Below, piece after piece: positions 25,342 through 34,403 of a stretch of 64,000 nt of DNA. The notes beneath the pieces are model-generated. The model ran no database searches. It worked only from the letters and a program-made list of their open reading frames with translations, and was not told the DNA's origin. The translations under genes and the position numbers were made by a program. Each line of letters starts with the position of its first letter. Position 1 is the stretch's first letter. This DNA is from Amycolatopsis taiwanensis DSM 45107 (lineage in GTDB: Bacteria > Actinomycetota > Actinomycetes > Mycobacteriales > Pseudonocardiaceae): the NCBI RefSeq assembly GCF_000519205.1, contig NZ_KI912600.1, positions 153,073 through 217,072 of the forward strand, written 5' to 3'.

Positions 25342-26613
25342 TTATGCGGCTTGTTGGTATCTGGGCGGGGGTGTGTGCGCCAGGTTGCGCATGGGTCTTC
25401 GCTCGCGGTCGATCCAAGGTGGCGGGATGAATTCGGGCAGATGCCCGTTCATCCTTACCTCCCACGGCGTATGGTGGATCACCCGGTGATGTCGAGCGCA
25501 CAAGAGCACGAGATTGTCTGCGTCGGTGCGCTTGTCTACCGACCATGGCATGACGTGGTGCGGTGTTGTCCATTTAGGACCGCGGGTGCAGCCGGGGAAG
25601 GCGCATCCGCGGTCTCGGGCGGTGAGGTAGCGGCGTTGGGCGGGGGTGGCGAACCGGGAAGCATCGCCCACATACAGGGGTGCGGCGTTGTTGCCGAAGA
25701 TCGCGGGCACCACCTTGGATTCGCAGGCCAGGCGGCGGAGTCCGTCGACGCTGCAGATTCCGGGGATGTCGAGGAAGGCGTGCCGGGCACGGTTTTCGAG
25801 TTCGGCGAGGGTGATGGACACGATCATCACGGCGCGTTCGCCGCCCTGAGTCGACAACTCATCGCAACGAGCGGCTAGGCCGATGATTTCGGCGAGGGCG
25901 TCTCCGGCGCGTTCGGCGGCGGAGCGGGTGTCGTGTTCGCCGGTCTCGGGGTTCTTGTGTGGTTTCGCCAGTGGCCCGAGTAGCCCGTCGAGTTCCTCGG
26001 CGGTTTCGGGGTCGAGTTCACCGGTGAAGCGGATGCTGCCGTCTTTGCGGCGCGTGATGTCCAACCGGCGCAACGGGTGAGCCTGCTCGCGGTCCTTGTC
26101 CTCCGGTGGTGCGGTGTCCTGCTCCCAGAGCGCGCGCAGCCGACGGCCGGCTTTGCGCACCGCCTCCGGCCCGGCTTGTCGAGCCAGCTCCACCAGAATC
26201 CGCTCATCCGCCTCGCGCTGCTCAGCCGGAATCTCCGCCGGGCAGGCTTGAAAGGTCGCGATAATCGCCTGGACGTGCTCCGCGTTAATTTCGCCCGCTG
26301 TCAGGGCTTCACCGGTGGCGGCCTGCGGCGGGGATTGTGGCACGCCCGTGAGCGACGAGGAGGGCATCGTGGCCGCAGCGTGCTCGATCCACTGTTTGGC
26401 CTCGCGGGCGGAAATCCGCAAGGTATCCGTCAGGAACGCGGCCGTGTCCTTGAACCCCAACGACTTCCCCAACGCCCGCTGCTCGCTCTCGCCCACGACC
26501 TCGATCATCTCCGCGTAGGCGATCCGCAGCCTTTCTCCACGTGTCGCCACAATCGCGGCCAGGTCCTCATTGGGAACCTGCCACAACCGGGAGGCGGGAG
26601 TCTGCTCGGACAT
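25342..26613 (-). CDS. DUF222/HNH endonuclease-like protein
   Basis: This 423-residue protein has an N-terminal DUF222 domain (about 30-330) and a C-terminal HNH nuclease motif. CAFPGCTRGPKWTTPHHVMP supplies the zinc-binding Cys pair and catalytic His, and NLVLLCARHHRVIHH the Asn and last His. Such genes occur in many copies in actinomycete genomes, and their biological role is unsettled (group I intron-like or phage-like nucleases have been proposed). It stands alone next to the DUF2283 pseudogene, consistent with a mobile-element footprint. A second, more diverged member lies at 48141-49313. Confidence 0.9.
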   Translation of the reverse strand: MSEQTPASRLWQVPNEDLAAIVATRGERLRIAYAEMIEVVGESEQRALGKSLGFKDTAAFLTDTLRISAREAKQWIEHAAATMPSSSLTGVPQSPPQAATGEALTAGEINAEHVQAIIATFQACPAEIPAEQREADERILVELARQAGPEAVRKAGRRLRALWEQDTAPPEDKDREQAHPLRRLDITRRKDGSIRFTGELDPETAEELDGLLGPLAKPHKNPETGEHDTRSAAERAGDALAEIIGLAARCDELSTQGGERAVMIVSITLAELENRARHAFLDIPGICSVDGLRRLACESKVVPAIFGNNAAPLYVGDASRFATPAQRRYLTARDRGCAFPGCTRGPKWTTPHHVMPWSVDKRTDADNLVLLCARHHRVIHHTPWEVRMNGHLPEFIPPPWIDRERRPMRNLAHTPPPRYQQAA

Positions 26614-26704
26614 GCCACCATACTAACCTGTTTTCAGACATAAGTTCGATACACGTCCGAGTGATTTCGATTTCGTAGGTCGGTACAAGCGGTCACAGGC
26701 AAGA

Positions 26705-26741
26705 CCAGAAGCGCTGCCCGTGAGTAGGACAGCGCTTCTGG
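26705..26741 (-). terminator. Perfect 12-bp hairpin after LacI gene
   Basis: CCAGAAGCGCTG (26705-26716) pairs perfectly with CAGCGCTTCTGG (26730-26741) across a 13-base loop. It lies downstream of the LacI gene, which ends at 26857 on the minus strand, and upstream of the HNH gene start. It is the likely terminator of the LacI transcript. Confidence 0.75.
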
Positions 26742-26856
26742 CTGTGGTCCGGTTTCCGCTCGAAATCCGCGCGTTGGTCGAATCGCTACCTACTGTCGGA
26801 GGGCCGAGTTCAACTCGGCTACGACCCGGCGGTGCGCCATGGCCGGCAGCTGGGAC

Positions 26857-27924
26857 TCAGCCGCGAGTGCCCACAGTGGACTCCCGGACGACGAGTTCTG
26901 GTTGGAACACAACGTGGTTCTCCGACCGCGGCTCGCCGGTGAGGGCGGCGATGAGCAGTTCCGCGGCGGCGTGTCCCATCGCGTACGGCGGCTGCTTAAC
27001 CGAACTGAGCGGGACGGCGAGCTGGGACGCGAACTCGATGTCGTCGTAGCCGATGACGGCGATGTCCTCCGGGACCCGGACGCCGTGCCGGAGTAGTACC
27101 TGGAGCAGGCCGATTGCGACAAGGTCGTTACTGGCGAAGACCGCGCTCGGGCGTGCCGCCGGTGGCTGGTCGACCAACTGCTTCCCGACCTGGCGACCGC
27201 CCCCCATGGTCAGCGCGGTTTCGATCACCGTGAACTGGGTGGGACGGCCGGCCGCGGCCAGGGCCCTTGTCGCGCCCAGGAGCCGGTCGCGGACCTGGGT
27301 GACCCGGGCCGGGTCGCCGGCGAAGGCGATGTCGCGGTGGCCGAGTTCGAGCAGGTGGGCCACGGCGAGTTGACCTCCTCCCACGTCGTCCAGCGATACC
27401 GACATGGTGGTGTCGCCGGTGCCCCGGCGATCGGCCAGCACGCTGGGAATGCCCTGCCGCCGCAGGTCCGCCAGGCGTTCCGGCGGATCACCGTGCGGCA
27501 CGATGATGATGCCGTCGACCGGGCGTTCGGCGAACACGTTGAGGTAGCGGGATTCCCGGTCGGCCCGCCGGTCGCTGTTGGACACCAGCACCGCCCAGTC
27601 CTGTGCGAACGCGTAGTCCTCCACTCCACGGGCCATCTCGGTGAAGAAGGGGTTCCATGCGTCGAGGAGTATCAGCCCCAGGGTCCGGGAGGCGCCGGTG
27701 CGCAGGTACCGGGCGGCCTCGTTGCGCACGAAACCCAGCGTCCGCATCGCCTGCTCCACCTGGGCGCGCTTCGCCGGGGCGACCCGCTCGGGATGGTTGA
27801 GCACGTTCGACACGGTGCTCGGGGAGACGCCGGCTACGCGTGCGACGTCCTTGATTCCCACCCGACCGCGGGGCCCTTCGTCCGGAGACTGCGCCGTGCG
27901 TGCGGCCTGACGAGATCTTGACAC
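26857..27924 (-). CDS. LacI-family transcriptional regulator
   Basis: This 355-residue repressor has its LacI helix-turn-helix at about residues 22-47 (GIKDVARVAGVSPSTVSNVLN) with the hinge following, and a periplasmic-binding-protein-like sugar domain from about 80 onward (TLGLILLDAWNPFFTEMARGVED). GTG 27924 is chosen. A longer reading to 27975 would begin inside the operator palindrome and adds no family similarity. It is divergent from the sugar ABC operon and almost certainly represses it, with the transported sugar or a phosphate as inducer. Confidence 0.92.
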   Translation of the reverse strand: MSRSRQAARTAQSPDEGPRGRVGIKDVARVAGVSPSTVSNVLNHPERVAPAKRAQVEQAMRTLGFVRNEAARYLRTGASRTLGLILLDAWNPFFTEMARGVEDYAFAQDWAVLVSNSDRRADRESRYLNVFAERPVDGIIIVPHGDPPERLADLRRQGIPSVLADRRGTGDTTMSVSLDDVGGGQLAVAHLLELGHRDIAFAGDPARVTQVRDRLLGATRALAAAGRPTQFTVIETALTMGGGRQVGKQLVDQPPAARPSAVFASNDLVAIGLLQVLLRHGVRVPEDIAVIGYDDIEFASQLAVPLSSVKQPPYAMGHAAAELLIAALTGEPRSENHVVFQPELVVRESTVGTRG

Positions 27925-27960
27925 GTGCCAGAGCGTATCGTATCGTGCCTGATCACCGCA

Positions 27961-27976
27961 TTTGCAACGATGCAAA
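27961..27976. promoter_or_regulatory. LacI-type operator
   Basis: TTTGCAACGATGCAAA is a 16-base palindrome with the central CG step and TTGCA half-sites typical of LacI/CcpA-family operators. It lies between the LacI gene (start 27924) and the sugar transport operon (start 28171), so one site can control both. Confidence 0.75.
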
Positions 27977-28001
27977 ATGTAACCTGGAGGTGGTCGGCGT
28001 T

Positions 28002-28094
28002 ATGGCAGGACCCGGTGCTCGTGTCGCGACCACCCCGGCTGCTCTGACCCGCGGTTGCGGCCCCGACTCGCCGCCCGCGATCTGCACGTCCTGA
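28002..28094 (+). CDS. Possible 30-codon leader ORF
   Basis: An ATG preceded by TGGAGG at 11-base spacing opens a 30-codon frame (MAGPGARVATTPAALTRGCG and ten more residues) in the 5' leader of the sugar operon. It ends 76 bases before the binding-protein gene. It has no known similarity and could be chance in GC-rich DNA. If translated, it might influence expression of the operon. Confidence 0.2.
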   Translation: MAGPGARVATTPAALTRGCGPDSPPAICTS

Positions 28095-28170
28095 TCGGAC
28101 AGTTCCCGCTTCGGCCGTCCCAGTCCGGGTTCGGCCTGCCATCCCACGATCTCTGCGAGGAGACGAGAAG

Positions 28171-29202
28171 GTGCGCATCACCCAACGGATCGTCGCCGGC
28201 GCGGCACTGGTACTGACCGCCTCGCTGGCCGTCACCGGCTGCACGAAGTACTCCGACTCCGCATCCGGCGGCGGTGATGGGGGCGGCACGAAGTATCGCG
28301 TGGCGTTCGTGCCGAAGCTGCAGGGAATTCCGTACTTCGAGGCGATGAACGCCGGCGGTGAGCAGGCGGCGAAGGACAACCCGAACCTGCAGTGGTTGTA
28401 CCAGGGTCCGACCACGGCGGACGCCGCCGCACAGGCCGACGTGGTGCGCTCGTTCATGCAGCAGAAGGTGAACGCGCTGTTCGTCGCGCCGAACGACCCC
28501 GACTCGATGGGGCCGCTGCTGGCGCAGGCGTCCGGCCAGGGCGTCAAGGTGGGCACCGCGGACACCGATGCGCCGAACTCGGTGCGGCAGGTGTTCGTCG
28601 AGCAGGCCACCTCGAAGGACGTCGGCCAGGCGGTGATCGACCAGCTGTTGCAGCCGATGGGCGGCAAGGGTTCGTTCGCGATCGTGTCCTGCGGGGAGAC
28701 CGCGGCGAACCTCAACTCGTGGATCCAGGTCGAGAAGGACTACGTCGCGCAGAAGTACCCGGACGCGAAGCTCTTGGACGTGGTGTACGCGGGGGAGGAC
28801 CAGAACAAGGCCACGCAGATGGCCACCGACCTGATCAACGCTCACCCCGACCTGACCGGCCTGATCGGACAGTGCAGCTCCTCGGCACCCGCGGTGGCGC
28901 AGGCGGTGCAGGACGCCGGACGGATCGGCAAGGTCTTCAGCGTCGGCGTGGGCACGCCCAAGGCGATGGCCTCGTACCTGAAGAACGGCTCGTCGTCGGC
29001 GTCGGTGCTGTGGGACGTGCAGCAACTCGGCTACCTCACCGCGTGGACCGGCGCCCAGTTGGCGGAGGGCAAGGAACTCGCCGCGATCAACCACGTCAGC
29101 GACGCGTTGCCGGCGGTGCCGTACGACGCGGCCAGCAAGACGCTGGTGCTGGGCCCGCCACTGGTGCTGACCACGGACAACGTCGACAAGTACAACTACT
29201 GA
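28171..29202 (+). CDS. Sugar ABC transporter substrate-binding lipoprotein
   Basis: This 343-residue lipoprotein has a lipobox at AVTGC (Cys24) after a hydrophobic signal, then a Gly/Ser linker. The periplasmic-binding-protein class I fold begins at YRVAFVPKLQGIPYFEAMNAGG, a start typical of the RhaS/LsrB/ribose-like group. GTG 28171 follows GCGAGGAGACGAG. It binds a sugar outside the membrane and hands it to the two permeases encoded downstream. Which sugar is not visible; the epimerase at the end of the operon suggests a ketohexose or related rare sugar. Confidence 0.9.
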   Translation: MRITQRIVAGAALVLTASLAVTGCTKYSDSASGGGDGGGTKYRVAFVPKLQGIPYFEAMNAGGEQAAKDNPNLQWLYQGPTTADAAAQADVVRSFMQQKVNALFVAPNDPDSMGPLLAQASGQGVKVGTADTDAPNSVRQVFVEQATSKDVGQAVIDQLLQPMGGKGSFAIVSCGETAANLNSWIQVEKDYVAQKYPDAKLLDVVYAGEDQNKATQMATDLINAHPDLTGLIGQCSSSAPAVAQAVQDAGRIGKVFSVGVGTPKAMASYLKNGSSSASVLWDVQQLGYLTAWTGAQLAEGKELAAINHVSDALPAVPYDAASKTLVLGPPLVLTTDNVDKYNY

Positions 29203-29225
29203 CCGGGCGGACGGAAACCCACACC

Positions 29226-30788
29226 ATGTCCCAGCATTCCGCGTCCGACCCTTCGCCGGCCGCTGTGGATACCGCGGGGGAAACCGCGCGGCTGCGGATC
29301 ACCGGGCTGGCCAAGCGGTTCGGTGCGGTGCGCGCGATCCGGCACGCCGACCTGACGGTGCGGCCCGGCACGGTGCACGCGCTGGTGGGGGAGAACGGCG
29401 CCGGCAAGTCCACCCTCATCAAGATCGTGTCCGGCGCCGAGTCACCGGACGCGGGGGAGGTGGAGTTCGACGGCCGGACGGTGCACGTCGGGTCCACTGT
29501 GGACGCGATGCGGCTGGGCGTGGCCACGGTTTACCAGGAGCCGCAACTGTTCGGCGAGCTGACCGTCGCGGAGAACATCTTCCTCGGCAGGGAGCTGCGC
29601 CGGGCGGGCCGGATCGACTGGGCGCGGCAGAACGAGCGGGTCGTGGCGTTGCTGGACCTGCTGGAGCTGCCGGCCCGCTACGCCACGGTCGGCGTCGCCA
29701 CGCTGTCCATCGCCGCGCGACAGCAGGTGTCCATCGCGAAGGCGCTGGCCGGTGACGCGCGGTTGCTGATCCTGGACGAACCGTCCGCGATCCTCACCGA
29801 CGCCGAGATCGAGGTGCTGTTCCGGGTGATCCGCCGGCTCACCGACACCGGCGTGTCGGTGCTGTACATCTCGCACCGGCTGGACGAGCTGTTCCGCATC
29901 GCCGACGAGGTCACGGTGATGCGGGACGGCTCGACCATCGGCAGCTACCCGATCGGCGAGTTGACCGTGCGGCGCATCGCCGAGCTGATGGTGGGCGGCA
30001 TCCTGACCGAGACCCGGCGGGCGCGCACGGTGCCCGACGCCGAGCCGGTGCTGGCGCTGGAGAAGTTGGGCCGCACGGGGCGGTTCCACGACGTCACGGT
30101 CGCGGTGCGGCCCGGCGAGGTGGTCAGCCTGTACGGGCTGGTCGGGTCCGGGGTCGCGGAGATCGCCGCCACCGTCTACGGCATGGACCGGCCCACCGCC
30201 GGCCGCATCCTGCTGGACGGGCGGCCGGTGGCGCCGCGATCCCCGCGGCACGCCCAGAAACTGGGTATCGCGCTGTTGCCGGCCGACCGCACGAAGCAGG
30301 GCATGTTCGGGTTCCAGTCGCTGGCGTTCAACATCTCCGCCGGCCACCTGCCGATGCTGTCCCGCGCCGGGATCGTGGACCGCCGGCGCGAGCGCACCAT
30401 CGCCCGCCAACTGATCGACCGCCTTGCCGTCCGCACGCCCAGCGAGCGGCAGCCGATCGCCGCGCTGTCCGGTGGCAACGCGCAGAAGGTGGTGCTCGCC
30501 CGGCAGCTCGTCGAGCGGCCCGCCGTGCTGGTGCTGGAGGAACCCACGCAAGGCGTGGACGTGGGCGCCAAGGAGGAGATCCACCGGATCATCGACGAGC
30601 TGGCCGAGGCCGGGACGGCGGTGCTGGTGGTGACCTCCGACCTGCCGGAGGCGCTGCGCATCTCCGACCGCATCCAGGTGGTGCGCGGCGGCACCACCAC
30701 CGTGGCCTTCGGCCCGGACGCGACCCAGGTCGACGTGCTCGCCGCCGCCGCGGGCGCACCCGGCGACGCCGGGGAGGAGGGAGCATGA
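29226..30788 (+). CDS. Sugar ABC transporter ATP-binding protein (RbsA type, two ABC domains)
   Basis: This 520-residue duplicated ATPase energises sugar uptake. The first half has Walker A GENGAGKST near residue 60, Walker B LLILDEPSA and ISHRLDE. The second half has the degenerate P-loop LVGSGVAEIA usual for RbsA/AraG, signature LSGGNAQK and LVLEEPTQGVDVG. In the first half the signature site reads LSIAARQQ, as in this family. ATG 29226 is 23 bases after the binding-protein stop. The first permease starts inside its stop (ATGA). Confidence 0.93.
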   Translation: MSQHSASDPSPAAVDTAGETARLRITGLAKRFGAVRAIRHADLTVRPGTVHALVGENGAGKSTLIKIVSGAESPDAGEVEFDGRTVHVGSTVDAMRLGVATVYQEPQLFGELTVAENIFLGRELRRAGRIDWARQNERVVALLDLLELPARYATVGVATLSIAARQQVSIAKALAGDARLLILDEPSAILTDAEIEVLFRVIRRLTDTGVSVLYISHRLDELFRIADEVTVMRDGSTIGSYPIGELTVRRIAELMVGGILTETRRARTVPDAEPVLALEKLGRTGRFHDVTVAVRPGEVVSLYGLVGSGVAEIAATVYGMDRPTAGRILLDGRPVAPRSPRHAQKLGIALLPADRTKQGMFGFQSLAFNISAGHLPMLSRAGIVDRRRERTIARQLIDRLAVRTPSERQPIAALSGGNAQKVVLARQLVERPAVLVLEEPTQGVDVGAKEEIHRIIDELAEAGTAVLVVTSDLPEALRISDRIQVVRGGTTTVAFGPDATQVDVLAAAAGAPGDAGEEGA

Positions 30789-31792
30789 CCGCCACCGCCA
30801 CCGACGCGGCCACAGCACGCTCGCGCGGGCGCGTCCTGCCTGCGCCGGTCTCCGGCCAGGAACTGGTGCTGATCGGCGTGATCGTCGCGCTGTGGGCGAT
30901 CCTCGCGGTCACCACACCGGCGTTTTTCACCGGCGTCTCGGTGCGCGCGCTGCTGGTGAACACCGCACCGATCGCGCTGGTGGGCGTCGGCATGACGATG
31001 GTCATCATCACCGCGGGCATCGACGTGTCGGTGGGCGCCGCGATCATGGTCTGCGCGGTGACCACCGCCAAGCTGCTGGTCGGCGCCGAGCTGGCACTGC
31101 CGGTCGCGGTGCTGGCCGCGATCGTCACCGGTGGCGTGCTCGGCGTGGTCAACGGGGTGCTGATCGCCTACGGCCGGGTGCACCCGATCATCATCACGTT
31201 CGGCACCGCGAACCTGTTCCAGTTCGCCGGGTTGCAGCTGTTCGGTTCCCAGACGGTGAACAACATTCCGCACACCCTGGACGTGTTCGGTCTGGGGCCC
31301 GCCGGCCGCACACTCGGGATTCCGAACACCTTCGCGATCACCGTCGTCGTCGCGGCCGTGGCGTGGTGGTACCTGCGGCACACCGCGGGCGGCCGGCACC
31401 TCTACGCGATCGGCGGCGACCCGCAGGCGGCCCGGCTGGCCGGGGTCCGGGTGCGGCGCAGGACACTGCTCGCCTACCTGATCACCGGCCTGCTCGTCGG
31501 TCTCGCTGCTTGCTTCACCATCGCCTCCGGCACCACCACGCTGGACCAGTCCGTCGGCATCGGCAAGGAACTGGCGGTCATCGCCGCCGTGGTGATCGGT
31601 GGCACCTCGATCATGGGCGGGCGCGGCTCGGTGCTCGGCACGTTCCTCGGTGCGCTGCTGGTGCAGACCGTCACCTCCGGCGTCACCCACCTTGGCTGGC
31701 CCTCCCAGCTGTCGGACCTGTTCGTCGGGATCTTCATCGTGATCGCCGTCGGGTCGGACCTGCTTCGCGAGCGGGCAAGGAGACAAGCATGA
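30785..31792 (+). CDS. Sugar ABC transporter permease 1 (RbsC/RhaP type)
   Basis: This 335-residue membrane protein has about nine to ten hydrophobic segments. MVIITAGIDVSVGAAIMVCA near residue 75 is the BPD_transp_2 signature, and GVRVRRRTLLAYLITGLLVGLAA lies in the late coupling region. It starts in the stop codon of the ATPase and ends in the start of permease 2, so the transport genes are translated as a unit. Confidence 0.93.
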   Translation: MTATATDAATARSRGRVLPAPVSGQELVLIGVIVALWAILAVTTPAFFTGVSVRALLVNTAPIALVGVGMTMVIITAGIDVSVGAAIMVCAVTTAKLLVGAELALPVAVLAAIVTGGVLGVVNGVLIAYGRVHPIIITFGTANLFQFAGLQLFGSQTVNNIPHTLDVFGLGPAGRTLGIPNTFAITVVVAAVAWWYLRHTAGGRHLYAIGGDPQAARLAGVRVRRRTLLAYLITGLLVGLAACFTIASGTTTLDQSVGIGKELAVIAAVVIGGTSIMGGRGSVLGTFLGALLVQTVTSGVTHLGWPSQLSDLFVGIFIVIAVGSDLLRERARRQA

Positions 31793-32859
31793 GCGAGATC
31801 GCACCGCCGGACGCGGCGCGCGAGTCACTGCCCCGCCTCTTGCTGCGAATGCTGCTCACCCAGCGGATCGCGCTGCTGGTGGTGCTCATCGTGCTGGTCG
31901 TGGTGTGGTTCACGGTGCTCGGTTCCGGCGGTTACCTCAGCGCGCCGTATGACGCGGGATACCTGGCGTCCACGCTGATCAACGCCGTACCGCTGGCCAT
32001 GCTGGGCCTGGCCGAGCTGCTGGTCATCTCCTCCGGCCGGGGCGGTATCGACCTGTCCGTCGGCTCGATCGTGTCGCTGGCCGGAATGACCTTCGGCTTC
32101 GCCTACGGCGAGTGGGGCTGGCCGCTGTGGCTGGCCATCCTGCTCGCCGCCTTGGTCGGCGGCGCGCTCGGCGCGATCAACGGGTTCCTGGTGGCCTACC
32201 TCGGTTTTCCCGCGTTGATCACCACACTGGCCACCTACTACGCGTACAAGTCGCTGGCCATCGTGATCAACCACCAGCAGCCCATCGGCACCGCCCCGAT
32301 CCAGCAGTTGTTCTCCACCGCGCGATCGGTGCAGCTGCCGGTGATCGGCGAGTTCCTGCCGGCCATTCCGTTGGGAATCTTCACCTTCCTGCTGCCCACG
32401 GTGGTGGTGGTCTGGGTCGTGCTGGCCCGCGGCAGCGACGGCCGGCGGCTCTACGCGATCGGCACCAACGACGTCGCCGCCGAATGGTCCACGATCAACG
32501 TCCGGGCGACCAGGTTCAAGGCGTACCTGCTGGCCGGCGTGATCTCCGGGCTCGTTTCCGTGGTCACCGTCGCCCAGTTCGCCTCGGCCCGGCCGGACGC
32601 GGGTACGTCCGGCAACGGCATGGCACTGCCCGCGATCACCATCGCCGTGCTCGGCGGCGTCGCCATCACCGGCGGGGTCGGCCGGGTCGCCGGGGTCGTG
32701 CTGGCCACCCTCCTGGTGGTCTGGCTCAACGCCGGCATTCTGCTCGCGTTCGTCGGCAACACCGGTTCGCAGTACCAGCTCGCCGCACTCGGCGGGGTGC
32801 TGGTGTTCGCCGCGCTGCTCAACGGCGTGGCCGGCCGACGATACGGGGGGACCCGCTGA
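31789..32859 (+). CDS. Sugar ABC transporter permease 2 (RbsC/RhaQ type)
   Basis: This 356-residue permease is paralogous to the previous one, with RGGIDLSVGSIVSLAGMTFG as the family signature and about nine membrane segments. ATG 31789 overlaps the permease 1 stop. Operons with two BPD_transp_2 permeases are usual for rhamnose and AI-2-like systems. Together with permease 1 it forms a heterodimeric sugar channel. Confidence 0.93.
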   Translation: MSEIAPPDAARESLPRLLLRMLLTQRIALLVVLIVLVVVWFTVLGSGGYLSAPYDAGYLASTLINAVPLAMLGLAELLVISSGRGGIDLSVGSIVSLAGMTFGFAYGEWGWPLWLAILLAALVGGALGAINGFLVAYLGFPALITTLATYYAYKSLAIVINHQQPIGTAPIQQLFSTARSVQLPVIGEFLPAIPLGIFTFLLPTVVVVWVVLARGSDGRRLYAIGTNDVAAEWSTINVRATRFKAYLLAGVISGLVSVVTVAQFASARPDAGTSGNGMALPAITIAVLGGVAITGGVGRVAGVVLATLLVVWLNAGILLAFVGNTGSQYQLAALGGVLVFAALLNGVAGRRYGGTR

Positions 32860-32900
32860 AGGCGGGCCAGCACCGACACGAGGAGAGAGGACCCTTCGCC

Positions 32901-33761
32901 GTGACCAACCCGATCGGCATCCATGCCCTGGTCTGGGCCGGGGGCTGGAGCCGTGACCAGGCCCGGCACGCCATCGCCAGCAGCGCCGAGGCCGGTTACG
33001 ACCTGATCGAGCTGTCCGCCCTCGAACCGGACACAGTGGACGCGGCCGGCACGGCCGCGCTGCTGGCCGAGTACGGCCTGGCCGCGAGCGTCAGCCTCGG
33101 GCTCGACGAGTCGACCGACGTGTCCAGCGAGGACCCGGAGATCGTCGCCGCCGGTCGCCGGCGCCTGACCGCCGCGGTGGACCTGGTGCGCGATATCGGC
33201 GGTAATTATCTGGGCGGGGTGCTGTTCTCCAAACTCGGCCGGTACACCACGCCACCCACCGAGCGCGGCCGTGCGCATGCCCGGGAAGCGCTGGCCACGC
33301 TGGCCGACCGTGCTGCCGCCTCGGACATCACGCTCGGCCTGGAGTTCTGCAACCGGTACGAGACCAACCTGCTCAACACGACCGCGCAGACCCTGGACTT
33401 CATCGCCGAACTCGGCCGGGACAACGTCGTCGCGCACCTGGACACCTACCACATGAACATCGAGGAGACGTCGTTCCGGGAACCGGTGCTGGCCGCCGCC
33501 GCGGCCGGCAAGCTCGGTTACGTGCACGTCGGTGAGTCCCATCGCGGGGCACTCGGCACGGGTTCGGTTCCCTGGGCGGAGTTCTTCACCGCACTGCGCG
33601 ACGTCGACTACACCGGAACCATCACGTTCGAGTCGTTTTCCTCCGAGGTCGTGCACCCGAGCCTGTCCAGCAACCTGTGCATCTGGCGTGACCCGTGGAC
33701 CGACGGGATGCGACTGGCCCGCGACGCTCGGCAGTTTCTGCGAGACAACCTCGACGTCTAG
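32901..33761 (+). CDS. Sugar epimerase/isomerase, D-tagatose/D-psicose 3-epimerase-like
   Basis: This 286-residue TIM-barrel protein is of the AP-endonuclease-2 superfamily. The metal ligands of ketohexose 3-epimerases can be placed: Glu in LEFCNRYE, Asp in HLDTYHMNIEE, His in HVGESHRG and Glu in TFESFSSE. The HLDTYHMNIEE block is especially characteristic of tagatose/psicose 3-epimerases. GTG 32901 follows AGGAGAGAGG. It is the only catabolic gene of the operon, so the imported sugar is probably converted to a common ketose that other pathways use. Confidence 0.85.
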   Translation: MTNPIGIHALVWAGGWSRDQARHAIASSAEAGYDLIELSALEPDTVDAAGTAALLAEYGLAASVSLGLDESTDVSSEDPEIVAAGRRRLTAAVDLVRDIGGNYLGGVLFSKLGRYTTPPTERGRAHAREALATLADRAAASDITLGLEFCNRYETNLLNTTAQTLDFIAELGRDNVVAHLDTYHMNIEETSFREPVLAAAAAGKLGYVHVGESHRGALGTGSVPWAEFFTALRDVDYTGTITFESFSSEVVHPSLSSNLCIWRDPWTDGMRLARDARQFLRDNLDV

Positions 33762-33766
33762 CGCTG

Positions 33767-34273
33767 TCACACGTCCCGGCGCATGCACACCCGAGGCCAA
33801 CGGTCCAGGCCGTGCGCGGCCTCACGTGCCCGAATCGCCTGTAGGCCCGGCGTCAGCTCGTCCTCACTCAGAACCCGAAAGCCGAGCCGCAGGTAGTAAG
33901 GCGCGTTCCACGGCACCTCGGCGAACGTGGTCAACGTCAGGGCCGGGATTCCGGCCGAGCCCGCCCTGGCGGCCACGTCATCCACCAGTGCCCGCCCCAC
34001 ACCCTGACGCCCGTGATCCGGATGCACGGATACCTGCTCGATGTGCACGCAGCCATCGACCGAATCGGAGATCAGGTAAGCCACCGGCAGATCGGCTCCA
34101 TCAACCGCGACCCAGGCCCGCCCCGCACGCTGGTACTCGGCCAGCGTCTCCACCGGCAACGGTTCGTCATCGGCGATCTCCGGCATTCCCACGTCACGGA
34201 AGCACTGCCCGGCGGCCCGCTCGATGTCCCGCAGAACATCCAGCTCGCCCACGTCTACCCTTCGGATCCGCAC
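33767..34273 (-). CDS. GNAT-family N-acetyltransferase
   Basis: This 168-residue acetyltransferase has acetyl-CoA-binding motif A VHIEQVSVHPDHGRQGVGRALVDD at about 77-100, and motif B NAPYYLRLGFRVLSEDELTPGL. The target is unknown; related proteins acetylate small amines or protein termini. The start is GTG 34273 without a clear ribosome site. It is convergent with the epimerase gene, with only five bases between the stops. Confidence 0.88.
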   Translation of the reverse strand: MRIRRVDVGELDVLRDIERAAGQCFRDVGMPEIADDEPLPVETLAEYQRAGRAWVAVDGADLPVAYLISDSVDGCVHIEQVSVHPDHGRQGVGRALVDDVAARAGSAGIPALTLTTFAEVPWNAPYYLRLGFRVLSEDELTPGLQAIRAREAAHGLDRWPRVCMRRDV

Positions 34274-34304
34274 CTGTTCATTATCGGCCAGTCCGGTTCT
34301 CCGA

Positions 34305-34348
34305 CTTGCCGCCGGGACCAGGGCGCTGCCCCTGGACCCAGCGGCAAG
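34305..34348 (-). terminator. Two-part hairpin after CPBP protease gene
   Basis: CTTGCCGC (34305-34312) pairs with GCGGCAAG (34341-34348). An inner CCAGGG/CCCTGG stem (34318-34323 with 34330-34335) extends it. It lies downstream of the CPBP gene on the minus strand and just upstream of the GNAT start. Confidence 0.6.
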
Positions 34349-34403
34349 CCGATCACAACATCCACTTTGAACAGCGCTGGACAGCCCGTGGAACGGTCTG
34401 TGC

